Shown in pieces: positions 1 to 9,396 of a stretch of DNA of 64,000 nt. Made by a program: the position numbers and the translations under genes. Source of the DNA: Paracoccus marcusii. GTDB taxonomy: Bacteria > Pseudomonadota > Alphaproteobacteria > Rhodobacterales > Rhodobacteraceae. The notes below the pieces were generated by a model. The model searched no databases, was not told where the DNA came from, and saw nothing but the letters and a program-made list of their open reading frames with translations. Location of the stretch: the NCBI RefSeq assembly GCF_028621715.1, contig NZ_CP117466.1:816501-880500 (forward strand). The letters are read 5' to 3'. Within the stretch, counting starts at the first letter, position 1; each line of letters starts with the position of its first letter.

Positions 1-182
1 TGACGACCGGTCATGCCGCGCCCAACACGGCCAGCGCAGGTCTGGCACGGACGCTGGGCTTCAAGCAGATCGCATGCCAGCCACTTGGGTACGAGATGCC
101 CGACGGCCTGCTGGTGGACGGCATCGCCTATGCCATCGAAGACATCGTCGTCCTGCCACCCCTGAAGGTCGCATGGGCCTGA
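1..182 (+). CDS. C-terminal end of an unidentified protein (partial)
   Basis: An open frame enters from the left edge (first full codon at base 3) and stops with TGA at 180-182, giving about 59 residues. Codon use is the G/C-ending style of the backbone, so it is likely the end of a real gene. The fragment contains a PNTASAGLARTLGF-like stretch and ends in VLPPLKVAWA. I do not recognise the family; most of the gene lies outside the window. It is followed by the convergent regulator gene ending at 230. Confidence 0.5.
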   Translation, partial: TTGHAAPNTASAGLARTLGFKQIACQPLGYEMPDGLLVDGIAYAIEDIVVLPPLKVAWA

Positions 183-229
183 CTGACACGACGGCTTTGC
201 CCCGCACGTGATCGGTCGCGCAGGGGCGG

Positions 230-1117
230 TCAGCCCGTCGCGGGCGGCTGATCCGCCACCTCCCGGCACAGCCACTCTCGAAAGCTGCGCATTCCGCTGG
301 TTTCCGGCCTGGATTGCAGGCGGGTCAGCCAATAGGCGCCTGCGGCAATGGAATGGTCGAACAGGGTCACAAGACGGCCGCGATCCGTCCAGTGGCCGAA
401 AAGCGCAGGTGGCAGCAGCGCGATCCCGTGCCCCTCCGCCGCCATGTCCGCCAGGGCGATGGAGCTGTCCAGCATCGGCCCTCGCAGGGGCGGGCAGGCA
501 AGGCCCAACCCTGCAAACCACCGTTCCCATTCGCCTGTCCGATAGGACCGCAGCAGCGGCTGCTCCAGCATCGCTTGGGGGCCGGACATGGTCCTGGCAC
601 GGTCCGGGGCGCACATGGGGGCCAGGGGCGCATCCATGATGCGGGTGGCCTGCAGCCCATGCCACGACCCGTCGCCAAAGCGGATGGCCAGGTCAAGCCC
701 TTCGCCCGGAATGCTGACGCGGTTGTTGTTGGCGAAGATGCGCAGGTCCACCTCGGGATGCGCCGCCTCGAACCTGGCCAGGCGCGGGATCAGCCAGCCC
801 GTCGCAAAGGTTCCGACCACGCCCACATGCAGCGCCTCGTGATAGCGCCCGCCCGAGAACCGGTCCAGCGTCGCGCCGATCAGGTCCAGCGATCCGGTCA
901 GGACCGGGGCCAGGGCCGCACCCTCTTCGGTCAGCACCAGCCCTCGGGGCACACGCCGGAACAGGGCCACGCCAAGGCGTTCCTCGAGGTTGCGGATCTG
1001 GTGGCTGAGCGCCGCCTGCGTCACGCACAGTTCGATCGCGGCCTTCGACAGCGTCAGGTGCCGGGCCGCGGCTTCGAAGGCCCGCAGCGCATTCAGGGGG
1101 ATATTGGGCCGATCCAT
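230..1117 (-). CDS. LysR-family regulator, AmpR/GcvA type
   Basis: A 295-residue LysR-type regulator. The N-terminus (PLNALRAFEAAARH, then an HTH with CVTQAALSHQIRNLEERLG and LFRR.PRGL.LT.EG) is the typical start of the AmpR/GcvA branch, followed by a periplasmic-binding-protein-like effector domain. I chose the ATG at 1117 because family members begin almost exactly there; a longer frame to 1174 adds an unlike 19 residues. It is transcribed divergently from a class C beta-lactamase gene 130 bp away, the classic ampR-ampC layout. AmpR controls ampC in response to peptidoglycan fragments; that role is inferred here from position and family. Confidence 0.85.
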   Translation of the reverse strand: MDRPNIPLNALRAFEAAARHLTLSKAAIELCVTQAALSHQIRNLEERLGVALFRRVPRGLVLTEEGAALAPVLTGSLDLIGATLDRFSGGRYHEALHVGVVGTFATGWLIPRLARFEAAHPEVDLRIFANNNRVSIPGEGLDLAIRFGDGSWHGLQATRIMDAPLAPMCAPDRARTMSGPQAMLEQPLLRSYRTGEWERWFAGLGLACPPLRGPMLDSSIALADMAAEGHGIALLPPALFGHWTDRGRLVTLFDHSIAAGAYWLTRLQSRPETSGMRSFREWLCREVADQPPATG

Positions 1118-1247
1118 CACGCATCCATTAGAATTTCTCAACGATAGGGCAAGAAACCATGATTTGATGCCCATGGAGGATCACAATAGCTCTGGCTGGC
1201 AAAATTAATTCATGTCGCGGCGCCGTCGCGACGCCAGAGGGAATCCC
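1118..1247. promoter_or_regulatory. Divergent control region of the ampR-like and ampC-like genes
   Basis: This 130-bp AT-richer gap separates the two divergent starts. It holds an imperfect LysR-type dyad around 1128-1160 (ATTAGAATTTCTCAA, with TTCT and AAGAA half-sites about 12 bases apart). LysR regulators of this branch bind such dyads between the divergent genes. The exact site and promoters are inferred. Confidence 0.4.
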
Positions 1248-2408
1248 ATGACCATCATCCGAACCGTGGCTGTCGCAGCTGCGCTGCTGACCACCCCCGC
1301 CCATGCCCAAGGGCTGACCGAGCAGGCATTCCAGCAGATCAGCGAAAGCGTCTTCCGCCCCGTCATCGAGGAGTTCGACATTCCCGGCATCGCCATCGGC
1401 GTGACGATGGACGGACAGCAGTTCTTCTTCACCGATGGATTGGCCGATCGCGCGGCATCGCGCGCTGTCGACCGCGACACGCTGTTCGAGCTGGGATCGA
1501 ACAGCAAGCTGTTCACCGTGGCCCTGGCGGCCCTTGCGGAACAGCGCGGCCTTTTGTCCCTGCAGGACCCGGTGTCATCCCGGATGCCTGCGCTGGCGGG
1601 CAGCGCCTTCGATGCGGTGACGCTGGCCGACCTTGCCGCCCATGCCACGGGTGGCCTGCCCCTGCAGGTGCCAGACGCGGTCACGGACATGGACGGCCTG
1701 ATGACCTATCTGAACGCCTGGACGCCGCAGGGCGGGGCCGGCACGCTGCGCGCCTATTCCAATGTCAGCATCGGCCTTTTGGGGCTGATCGCGGGAGAGC
1801 AGTTCGGGACGACCTACACGGATGCGCTGGCCCGTGACCTTCTTCCCGGACTGGGGCTGGACAGCACCTTCGTCGATGTCCCCGACGCCGAGATGGCGCG
1901 CTATGCTTTCGGTTATTCCAGAACGGACGACAGCCCGATCCGCGTCAATCCCGGCATGCTGGATGCCGAGGCCTATGGCATCAAGTCGTCGGTGACCGAC
2001 ATGACCCGTTTCATGGACGCCCATCTGGGCAATCTTACGTTGGAGGGTGAGATCACGGCAGCGCTGGCCCGGACGCGCCGGTCGGACTACGACACCGCCC
2101 ATTACGCGCAGGCCATGATCTGGGAAGGGTATCCCTGGCCCGTGGATGCCGCTGCGCTGGCGGCCGGAAATTCGCCGGACATGGCGATGTCGCCGCAACC
2201 CATGACCAAGGTCGACGCGCGCCAGTTGGAGGGGGACGTCTATCTGAACAAGACGGGGGCGACCAACGGCTTTGGCTCTTACGTCGCGATGGTGCCGTCC
2301 GAACGGATCGGCGTCGTGGTCCTGGCGAACCGCAACTATCCCAACCCAGTCCGGGCGGAAGCGACGCGGGAGCTGATCGTGCAACTGCTGGCGCGCGCCA
2401 GAGAGTGA
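1248..2408 (+). CDS. Class C beta-lactamase (AmpC-like serine hydrolase)
   Basis: The 386-residue precursor begins with a signal peptide ending near AHA-Q at residue 20, so the enzyme should be periplasmic. It has all three active-site motifs of class C beta-lactamases and related esterases: S-x-x-K at 84-87 (SNSK), Y-S-N at 170-172 and K-T-G at 335-337. Length fits AmpC. I chose ATG 1248 because the signal peptide starts there; an in-frame ATG at 1212 adds an Arg-rich tail. With an AmpR-like neighbour, hydrolysis of beta-lactams is likely. A penicillin-binding-like esterase or D-Ala-D-Ala peptidase of the same fold is the alternative. Confidence 0.85.
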   Translation: MTIIRTVAVAAALLTTPAHAQGLTEQAFQQISESVFRPVIEEFDIPGIAIGVTMDGQQFFFTDGLADRAASRAVDRDTLFELGSNSKLFTVALAALAEQRGLLSLQDPVSSRMPALAGSAFDAVTLADLAAHATGGLPLQVPDAVTDMDGLMTYLNAWTPQGGAGTLRAYSNVSIGLLGLIAGEQFGTTYTDALARDLLPGLGLDSTFVDVPDAEMARYAFGYSRTDDSPIRVNPGMLDAEAYGIKSSVTDMTRFMDAHLGNLTLEGEITAALARTRRSDYDTAHYAQAMIWEGYPWPVDAAALAAGNSPDMAMSPQPMTKVDARQLEGDVYLNKTGATNGFGSYVAMVPSERIGVVVLANRNYPNPVRAEATRELIVQLLARARE

Positions 2409-2448
2409 ACGGCAGTGCTGGATGCACAGGTGACCTGGCCACCATGAC

Positions 2449-2478
2449 GGCTGCGGCCCCGATCCGGGGGCCGCAGCC
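2449..2478. terminator. Strong hairpin between convergent ampC-like and TRAP permease genes
   Basis: A perfect 12-bp stem (GGCTGCGGCCCC at 2449-2460 with its complement at 2467-2478) and a 6-nt loop lie between two convergent gene ends. A short T-rich stretch follows on the plus strand. Probably a shared terminator. Confidence 0.65.
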
Positions 2479-2483
2479 TTGTT

Positions 2484-4664
2484 TCAGTCGGCGCGGCCAT
2501 GCGTCAGGGTTGCAGGCGTCACCATCCGGCGCTGCCAGAGAAACAGCGCGGCGGCCACGGACAGGCCGATGAGGTCGGTTACCCAGCCCACGGCGATCAT
2601 CGACAGCGCGGCCCCGATCAGCACCAGACGCACCACCATCGACGCGTGCCCGAAGTAGTAGCCGATCACCCCCGCCGACAGCAGGAACATGCCCAGCAGC
2701 GCGGTCGCGGTCGCATGGATGATGTCGATCCATTCGCCCTGCATCAGCAGCTCGTGAGAGCCGAAGAACATGAAGGGCACGATGAAGGCCGCAAGGCCAA
2801 GGCGGAAGGCCTCGACGCTGGTCTTCATCGGGTCGGACCCCGACAGGGCCGCGCCCGCATAGGCGGCCAAGGCCACCGGCGGCGTGATGGCCGACATCAC
2901 CGCATAGTAGAAGACGAAGAAATGCGCGACCAGCACCGGCACCCCAAGGGCGATCAGCCCCGGCGCCACCACGGCGGCGGCGACCGCATAGGCGGCGGTG
3001 GTGGGCATGCCCATCCCCAGGATGATCGAGATGCACATCGCGAAGAACATCGCCAGATACTGGTTCTGATCCGCGATCGACAGAAGCAGCGACGAGAAGC
3101 GCGCCCCAACCCCGGTCAGTGCGATGACGCCCACGATGATGCCCGCCGCGGCGCAGACCGCGACCATCTGGATGGTCATCTTGGCGCCCATGTCCAGCGC
3201 GTTGAAGATCTGGCGCGGGCCCATGCGGTGCGGCGTCAGCCAGCTGACCATCGCTGCCGATGCCATGCCCATCGCACCCGCCCGGATCACGGAATAGCCC
3301 GCGAACAGCGTATAGATCAGGATGATGATCGGCAGGAACAGATACACCTGGCGGATCAGCACCTTGAACTGCGGCAGCTCGGACCGTGGCAGGCCCTTCA
3401 TGTCCAGCTTGAGCGCCTGGAGGTCGACCATGAAGTAGACCGACACGAAATACAGCAACGCCGGGATGATCGCGGCGATGACGATGTCGGTATAGGGGAT
3501 GCCCGTGACCTCGGCCATGATGAAGGCGCCCGCGCCCATGATCGGCGGCAGGATCTGCCCGCCCGAGGAGGCCGTGGCCTCGATCGCGGCCGAGGATTTC
3601 GGCGAATAGCCGACCTTCTTCATCAGCGGGATGGTCAGCGAGCCGGTGGACACCACGTTGCCCGCCGAGGTGCCGTTGATCATGCCCATCAGGCCCGATG
3701 CAAAGACCGCGACCTTGGCCGGACCGCCCCGTGCCTGACCGGCGCAGGCAAAGGCGAAGTTCACGAAGTAATCGCCCACCTTCGACGCCTGCAGGAAGGC
3801 TGCGAAGACGATGAACAGGATTATATAGGTCGAACTGACCGCGATCGGGTCACCCAGGATGCCCTGGTCGGTGAAGATGTAGGTGAAGAACCGCGTCGCC
3901 GTATAGCCGCGATGGTTCAGAAAGCCCGGCAGCCACGGCCCCAGGAAGCTGTAGCCGATGAAGACCGCGACGATGATCACCAGCGCGAGGCCCGTCAGGC
4001 GGCGCGTCAGCTCCAGGATCAGCATGACCCCGGTGACCGCGGCCCACAGATCGCCCGGCTGCGCCATCGCCGTGCCCGCCCGCATGCGCAGCGCGCCCAC
4101 GACGAACAGGATGTAGCCCAGGACCGCGATCGAGGCCAGGCACAGGATCAGGTCGCCCGGATAGATCCGCCCCCGGTCCCGCGACGAATAGAGCCAGCCC
4201 GCGACGATGGCCGCCCCGGTGCCGATGGCCAGCGGCAGGCCATAGGTGCGGAACCCGAAGGCCGGCGGCATCGCCACCCCGGCCAGCCACCAGGCGCCCC
4301 AGGCATAGGCGATGACCGCCAGCCCATAGCCCACGCCCAGGGCCGCCACGCCCAGCAGGGCCAGTTCGGCCATGCCGCGGCGTGCGGGAGCGGTGGCGCT
4401 GTCGCTGCGCTGCGTCAGCGCGGAATAGGTCAGAAAGCCGATGATCAGGCCGCCGCAGACATGCATCATGCGGTAGGTCCAGGTCTCCAGCGGATAGACG
4501 ACCATGACGAACAGGTGGAACAACGTATAGGCGGCGCAGAGGACCGCGATCAGCACACCCGTTCCGGCGCGGGGGTCGCGCTGGTTGGGGGCCATCGGTT
4601 CGTCATCGACGCCCTGCGCGATGACGGGTCCGGTCCCTGCCGCAGATGCAGCATCAACTGACAT
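2484..4664 (-). CDS. TRAP transporter fused permease (small plus large membrane subunits)
   Basis: A 726-residue, very hydrophobic protein with the features of TRAP 4TM/12TM fusion permeases: an N-terminal DctQ-like helix bundle and a long DctM-like domain with the conserved stretches GMINGTSAGNVVSTGSLTIP and GMGMPTTAAYAVAA. It should move a small organic acid across the inner membrane using an ion gradient. The ATG at 4664 has GGAGA about 7 nt upstream. It follows the TAXI receptor gene, which supplies substrate from the periplasm; fused permeases of this kind typically pair with TAXI receptors. The substrate cannot be read from sequence. Confidence 0.9.
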   Translation of the reverse strand: MSVDAASAAGTGPVIAQGVDDEPMAPNQRDPRAGTGVLIAVLCAAYTLFHLFVMVVYPLETWTYRMMHVCGGLIIGFLTYSALTQRSDSATAPARRGMAELALLGVAALGVGYGLAVIAYAWGAWWLAGVAMPPAFGFRTYGLPLAIGTGAAIVAGWLYSSRDRGRIYPGDLILCLASIAVLGYILFVVGALRMRAGTAMAQPGDLWAAVTGVMLILELTRRLTGLALVIIVAVFIGYSFLGPWLPGFLNHRGYTATRFFTYIFTDQGILGDPIAVSSTYIILFIVFAAFLQASKVGDYFVNFAFACAGQARGGPAKVAVFASGLMGMINGTSAGNVVSTGSLTIPLMKKVGYSPKSSAAIEATASSGGQILPPIMGAGAFIMAEVTGIPYTDIVIAAIIPALLYFVSVYFMVDLQALKLDMKGLPRSELPQFKVLIRQVYLFLPIIILIYTLFAGYSVIRAGAMGMASAAMVSWLTPHRMGPRQIFNALDMGAKMTIQMVAVCAAAGIIVGVIALTGVGARFSSLLLSIADQNQYLAMFFAMCISIILGMGMPTTAAYAVAAAVVAPGLIALGVPVLVAHFFVFYYAVMSAITPPVALAAYAGAALSGSDPMKTSVEAFRLGLAAFIVPFMFFGSHELLMQGEWIDIIHATATALLGMFLLSAGVIGYYFGHASMVVRLVLIGAALSMIAVGWVTDLIGLSVAAALFLWQRRMVTPATLTHGRAD

Positions 4665-4740
4665 GAGGGGTCTCCGTCGGCAAGGACCGCGCGGACGGGG
4701 TCCGGGCAGTCGGTCCGATCATGGGGAAAAGGGAAAAGGG

Positions 4741-4762
4741 TCCGGGGGCCGCAGCCCCCGGA
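4741..4762 (-). terminator. Intercistronic hairpin between TAXI receptor and permease genes
   Basis: A perfect 9-bp GC stem (TCCGGGGGC at 4741-4749, complement at 4754-4762) with a 4-nt loop sits in the 106-bp gap. On the minus strand it is followed by CCCTTTTCCCTTTTCCCC. It probably lets part of the transcripts end here and stabilises receptor mRNA, giving more receptor than permease. Confidence 0.6.
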
Positions 4763-4770
4763 GAATGCGC

Positions 4771-5745
4771 TCAGCCGCGCAGTTCGGCCGGGATCTCGAC
4801 CCCGACCTCGTCGAAGTAACGCACGGCGCCCGGGTGGTAGGGCAGGAAGGTGTTCTTGTCGACGTTCTCGGGCAGGGTCTCGGCGGCGGTGGCATGGATC
4901 TGCATCATCGCCTCGTTGCCTTCCATCACCAGCTTGGTGATCTCATAGGCCAGGCTTTCGGGCATGTCCTGATGGGCGACGGCAAAGTTCCACATGGCGA
5001 CCGTGCCATGCCCCTCGGGGAAGCCCTGGTACATGCCGCCGGGCACCTCGAAGGCGGCCACTTCGGGCATCGCCTCGAGGATCTGCGCGCGCTGCTCCTC
5101 GGTGAAGCCGAAGATGTTGACCGGGTTCTCGGCCGCGATCTGGGCAAAGGCGCTGATCGGCACGCCGGCCGCAAAGGCGAAGGCGTCGATCAGGCCGTCC
5201 TTGACCTGGCTCGTGGCGTCGTTGGCCCCAGCATAGCTGATGGTCGCGTCGACGCCCAGCACCTCGAAGAAGCGCGGCCAATAGGTGGCGGCGGTGCCGC
5301 CCGCCGGTCCGACCGAGACGCGCTTGCCCGCCATGTCGGTGACATCCGCGATGCCCGACGACTGCAGCGCCACGGCTTCGAACGGGGTCTGATACATGGG
5401 GAACAGGGCGCGCAGGGCCTTGTGCTCGACCCCCGGCGCCAGTTCGCTGTTGCCTGTCCAGGCCTCATAGGCGGGGCCCATGGTGACCAGGCCGATCTGG
5501 TGGTCGCCGGTCTCGACCAGGGTGGCGTTCTGCACCGGGCCGCCGGTGACCTCGCCCGAGGCGTTCAGGTCCAGGTTCTGGCTGATCAGTCCGGCCAGAC
5601 CGGTGCCATAGATGAAATAGGTGCCGCCTTGGCTGGCGGTACCGATGGTCAGGCTGCTGGGCCAGTCGGCGCGGTCGTCCTGGGCAAAGGCGGGCGACAG
5701 GCTGAAGGTGGCCGCGACGGTCGCGGCGACGGTCATGAAACGCAT
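4771..5745 (-). CDS. TAXI-family TRAP transporter solute receptor
   Basis: A 324-residue periplasmic binding protein with a clear signal peptide (cleavage after AFA, about residue 21). The mature protein begins with SLTIGTASQGGTYFIYGTGL, the hallmark of the TAXI receptor family, and continues with KRVSVGPAGG and a C-terminal HPGAVRYF motif. A good ribosome site (GGGAGG) precedes the ATG. It is the first gene of a two-gene operon with the fused permease and would capture the substrate in the periplasm. Family members bind glutamate-like or other carboxylates; the ligand here is unknown. Confidence 0.92.
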   Translation of the reverse strand: MRFMTVAATVAATFSLSPAFAQDDRADWPSSLTIGTASQGGTYFIYGTGLAGLISQNLDLNASGEVTGGPVQNATLVETGDHQIGLVTMGPAYEAWTGNSELAPGVEHKALRALFPMYQTPFEAVALQSSGIADVTDMAGKRVSVGPAGGTAATYWPRFFEVLGVDATISYAGANDATSQVKDGLIDAFAFAAGVPISAFAQIAAENPVNIFGFTEEQRAQILEAMPEVAAFEVPGGMYQGFPEGHGTVAMWNFAVAHQDMPESLAYEITKLVMEGNEAMMQIHATAAETLPENVDKNTFLPYHPGAVRYFDEVGVEIPAELRG

Positions 5746-5938
5746 GAAAATCCTCCCAGATTTTTCCGGGGCCGCACGTCTTGCGCGTGGCGGCCCGACA
5801 AAGCCCGCTCAGCTAGACCACGCCATGCCCTGCACGCAATGCCGCCATGCGCCGGGCGCGCGGGAAAAGCGCCGCCAAGTCGCGGCGATGGGTGGATTCG
5901 GTAACATCGGCGTCATCGCGTGGGTGGAAATCCCCCCA

Positions 5939-7294
5939 TCACGGGTCCGGATCGTCGCCCGCATCGACATAATGCGTCTTGTCGATCATGTATTTCTGCA
6001 TCTTTTCGTAAAGCGACTTCCGCGACAGGCCAAGCGATTCATAGACCGGCTTCAGCCGCCCGCCATGCGCGGCCAGGGTCGCCACGATCACGTCGCGTTC
6101 GAAGGCCGCGACCCGGTGGGCCAGGCGCTGCTGTTCGGGGCTGCGATCCTCGGCCGGTTGCAGGGCGATGCCCAGAGCGTGACGGTCGGCGGCGTTGCGC
6201 AGTTCGCGGACATTGCCGGGCCAGGGCCGCTCGGCGATCTCGGCCAGCAGGGCGGGGGGCACGGCCACGGCGGCGCGGCGGTGGCGGGCGGCGGCCTCCT
6301 GCACCAGCTTGATGAACAGCAGCTGGATATCCTCGCGCCGCGCGGACAGCGGCGGCATGGTCAGCGTCACCACGTTCAGACGGTACAGCAGATCGGCGCG
6401 GAACCGCCCCGCCGCGACCTCCTCCTCCAGCGGCTGGCGCGAGGTCGCGATGAAGCGCACGTCCAGCGCCCGCCCCTCATCCGCGCCCAGGGGGAACATC
6501 ACCCGGTCCTGGACCACGCGCAGCAGCTTGCCCTGCACGTCCAGGGGCATCGAGCCGATCTCGTCCAGCAGGATGGTGCCACCGCGCGCATGTTCGAATT
6601 TTCCGTAACGCGGGCGCAGGGCGCCGGGAAAGGCGCCCGCCTCGTGGCCGAACAGTTCCGATTCGATCAGCGACGCGGGCAGCGCCGCGCAATCGATGGC
6701 GATGAAGGGCCGCCCCGCGCGCGGCGACAGGTCGTGCAGGGCACGCGCCACGACCTCCTTGCCGGTGCCGGTCTCTCCGACGATCAGCACGTCGGCCTCG
6801 GTCGGGCCGATGGTGCGCAGGCGGCGGCGCAGGTCGATCATCACGTTGGACCGCCCGACCAGCCGCGTCTCCAGGTCGTCGGCCTGTCCCGCCGCCGCCC
6901 GCAGGACGCGGTTCTCCAGCACAACCCGGCGGTAATCCATCGCGCGGGACGCGATCTCGGCCAGCTGCGCGCCGTCGAATGGCTTTTCGACGAAATCATA
7001 GGCCCCCTCGCGCATCGCCCGCACGGCCAGCTGGATGTCGCCATGCCCGGTCACCAGGATCACCGGGATGTCCACGTCGATCTCGCGGATGCGGCTCATC
7101 AGGGTCAGGCCGTCCATGCCCGGCATGCGGATGTCGGTCACCACAATGCCGCCGAAACCGAACCCCACGCGGTCCAGCGCGGATTGGGCATCGGAGGCCT
7201 CCTCGACCTCGAACCCCTCCAGCTCCAGGGCCTGGGCGGTCGACAGGCGCATGTCGGGCTCGTCATCAACCAGCAGGATGCGGCCCGCGATCAT
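5939..7294 (-). CDS. NtrC/DctD-type response regulator with altered GAFTGA loop
   Basis: A 451-residue three-domain activator. The receiver domain has acidic residues D10/D11, phosphoacceptor D54 and K104. The AAA+ domain has a Walker A GETGTGKE at 173-180 and Walker B LLDEIG near 243. A Fis-type HTH ends the protein. The sigma54-contacting loop reads GAFPGA (220-225) instead of GAFTGA, an unusual change of the key threonine. It overlaps the sensor gene by 4 bp (ATGA). Position next to a TRAP operon suggests DctD-like control of carboxylate uptake; this is inferred. I found no convincing -24/-12 promoter before the TAXI gene. Confidence 0.88.
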   Translation of the reverse strand: MIAGRILLVDDEPDMRLSTAQALELEGFEVEEASDAQSALDRVGFGFGGIVVTDIRMPGMDGLTLMSRIREIDVDIPVILVTGHGDIQLAVRAMREGAYDFVEKPFDGAQLAEIASRAMDYRRVVLENRVLRAAAGQADDLETRLVGRSNVMIDLRRRLRTIGPTEADVLIVGETGTGKEVVARALHDLSPRAGRPFIAIDCAALPASLIESELFGHEAGAFPGALRPRYGKFEHARGGTILLDEIGSMPLDVQGKLLRVVQDRVMFPLGADEGRALDVRFIATSRQPLEEEVAAGRFRADLLYRLNVVTLTMPPLSARREDIQLLFIKLVQEAAARHRRAAVAVPPALLAEIAERPWPGNVRELRNAADRHALGIALQPAEDRSPEQQRLAHRVAAFERDVIVATLAAHGGRLKPVYESLGLSRKSLYEKMQKYMIDKTHYVDAGDDPDP

Positions 7295-9138
7295 GGCGCG
7301 ATCTCGGGCAGGTCGATGCGGAAGGCCGCGCCGCGGTCGCTGGGAAGAATGCGCAATTCGCCTCCGAAATCCTTGATGATGTTGAAAGAGATCGACAGCC
7401 CCAGCCCCAGGCCGCTACCCACCCCCTTTGTCGAGAAGAACGGATCGAAGATGCGATCCTCCAACCCCTGTGCAATGCCGGGGCCATTGTCGCTGACGGT
7501 CAGCAGGACGCGCCCGTCCGTCCGCCGCCCCTCGATGCGGATCGCGCCGTCGGGGCGGCCGTCCAGCGCGTCCAGCGCATTGGCGACCAGGTTCACTACC
7601 ACCTGCTGGAACCGCACCGGCCCCGCCCGCACCCGCAACGGCCCCGGCGGCATGTCCACGACCAGCGCGACGGGCTGGCGGTCGATGCGCCAGGCGATCA
7701 CCTCCAGCGCGTCGCGCAGCACGTCATGAAGGTCCACGTCGGACAGCTGGGCATTGGGCTTGCGGGCAAAGTTGCGAAGGGTGCGGCCGATCTCGGTCAT
7801 GCGATTGGTCAGCGACAGGATGCGCGTCAGGTTCAGACGGGCATCGGCGGCCCGGTCGCGGTCCAGATAGGTCACCGCGTTGGCGGCAAAGTTGCGCACC
7901 GCGCCCAAAGGCTGGTTCAGCTCATGCGACAGGGCCGCCGACATCTGCCCTAGGGCGGCCAGCTTGGCCGATTGCACCAGATGACGCTGCGTGCGGCGCA
8001 GCTCGGCCTCGGTGGCGCGACGTTCCGTGACCTCGGCGCCAAGGCGGGCGTTCAGTTGCGCCAGTTCGGCCGTGCGGGCGGCGACGCGCTCTTCCAGCTG
8101 GGCCTGGGCCTCGGCCTGGATCGACAGGCGCTCGCGCAGGCGGGCCCGGCGCTGCGCCCAGGCGGTCAGCAGCGCGACCCCCACGCCCAGGATCATCAGC
8201 GCCGCCAGCGTCCCGATCAGCGCCTGCCGCCGGGCGGGCGCTGTGTCCAGCAGCACATGCACGGTCCAGTCGGCCTCGGGCATGGCCTCGGAGACGGTCA
8301 GGAACTCGCGCCGCGTCTCGGGCAGCTCCAGCCGTCGGATGTCATGACCTGCGGCCTCGCCCGCCACGCGCAGGGGCAGCATCAGCAGCGGTTCGTCATC
8401 ATAGCGCCGGGTGGCGGCGATGCGCGCCCGCGTCCGGGGCGTCAGCGGCGCGATCGAGCGGAACTGCCAGTCGCGGCGGCTGGCCAGAAAGACGATCCCC
8501 TCGCCGTCGGTCACGATCATCTCGTATTCGGCGGCACGCCATCTGTCCTCGATCGCATCCATGTCGACCTTCAGCACCAGCACGCCGACGATCCGCCCCC
8601 GGTCCCTGAGCGCCCGGCCAAAGTAATACCCCCGCTTGCCCGAGGTCGTCCCAAGCGCCGAGAACCGCCCCTGCCCCCCAGCCAACGCATCGGTGAAATA
8701 GGGACGATAGTCGAACCGTTCGCCCACGAAGCTGAACGCCTGATCGAAGTTGCTGGCGGCCACGGTCATGCCGTCAGGCGCCATGACATAGGCATCCGAC
8801 AGCCCCATCAGCCGTGCCAGATGGCGCAGATAGAGGTTCGCCGCGGCCAACCGCACCGGATCCGCATCAGGCGCCAGCGCGCGCACCAGGACGGGATTCC
8901 GGTCCATGAGGTCGGGCAGCCGCTCGTATCGCGCCAGCTCTCCGCGAAGGCCCGACACGGCAAGCCGCAGGATGTTCTCTCCCTGCGGCACCGTCGCGAC
9001 GATATAGTATCGCGCCAGAAGGGCGTTTCCGCCGATGGCCACGGCAAGACACAGCGTCATGACCACCAGCGCGACCCAGATGCGCCGTGCATTGCCAGAC
9101 CTGCCGATCACGGAGCGCGGTCCATCCTCCCGTCGCAT
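7291..9138 (-). CDS. DctB-type membrane sensor histidine kinase
   Basis: A 615-residue sensor kinase. One helix at about 20-42 and another at 307-327 enclose a roughly 265-residue periplasmic region with the double PDC-like fold features of DctB (YVMAPDGMTVAASN, FDYRPYF, GKRGYYFGRALRD). A coiled-coil linker (330-390) leads to the phosphoacceptor H405 in SHELNQPLGAVRNFA. The ATPase domain has an N box at about 516-520 and a glycine-rich G box near the end. It would phosphorylate the regulator encoded immediately downstream. Ligand unknown; C4-dicarboxylates are the known DctB ligands. Confidence 0.9.
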   Translation of the reverse strand: MRREDGPRSVIGRSGNARRIWVALVVMTLCLAVAIGGNALLARYYIVATVPQGENILRLAVSGLRGELARYERLPDLMDRNPVLVRALAPDADPVRLAAANLYLRHLARLMGLSDAYVMAPDGMTVAASNFDQAFSFVGERFDYRPYFTDALAGGQGRFSALGTTSGKRGYYFGRALRDRGRIVGVLVLKVDMDAIEDRWRAAEYEMIVTDGEGIVFLASRRDWQFRSIAPLTPRTRARIAATRRYDDEPLLMLPLRVAGEAAGHDIRRLELPETRREFLTVSEAMPEADWTVHVLLDTAPARRQALIGTLAALMILGVGVALLTAWAQRRARLRERLSIQAEAQAQLEERVAARTAELAQLNARLGAEVTERRATEAELRRTQRHLVQSAKLAALGQMSAALSHELNQPLGAVRNFAANAVTYLDRDRAADARLNLTRILSLTNRMTEIGRTLRNFARKPNAQLSDVDLHDVLRDALEVIAWRIDRQPVALVVDMPPGPLRVRAGPVRFQQVVVNLVANALDALDGRPDGAIRIEGRRTDGRVLLTVSDNGPGIAQGLEDRIFDPFFSTKGVGSGLGLGLSISFNIIKDFGGELRILPSDRGAAFRIDLPEIAP

Positions 9139-9199
9139 CGGATACCCGCCCCCTTGCCCCGACCGCCATCACATCATGAAATCAGCCCATGGTTCAACC

Positions 9200-9396
9200 G
9201 CTCAAGGACCTAAAGCAATGCTCTGCTGGCCGCTTGTTCCGCAGGAAATGGAAGAAGATGTCCATCGACCCTGTTACACAAATCGGCTTATGGTCGGAGT
9301 CCCTTTTCCCGGACGGACTTATCCTACGGCCTCGGTTATGGGTATGCCGAGCGCAGCGTCGCCGTTTATAACGGCGGTGCGGACCTGGACTTTTGA
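9200..9396 (+). pseudogene. Possible C-terminal remnant of an outer-membrane barrel protein
   Basis: The stretch between the kinase start and the IS fragment has no full gene. One plus frame ends at TGA 9394-9396 with alternating aromatic and small residues (DLSYGLGYGYAERSVAVYN) and a terminal phenylalanine, as in outer-membrane beta barrels. No start is present, so it would be a relic cut at its left side. The call is tentative. Confidence 0.25.

Noticed and set aside
2499..4661. 720-residue open frame opposite the TRAP permease
   Set aside because: It is the antisense shadow of a clear permease gene, rich in Arg/His/Asp/Gln as expected for mirrored GC-rich codons.
5746..5938. Sigma54 (-24/-12) promoter before the TAXI receptor gene
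   Set aside because: Several GG and TTGC elements exist but none has the required spacing.
5621..7729. 702-residue open frame opposite the regulator and kinase
   Set aside because: Shadow frame of two well-supported genes; no motif or ribosome site of its own.
9290..9299. ATGGTCGGAG, identical to the 3' end of tRNA-Pro plus CCA complement, as a possible left attachment site
   Set aside because: Only 10 bases match and it lies inside a barrel-like coding remnant; too short to separate from chance.
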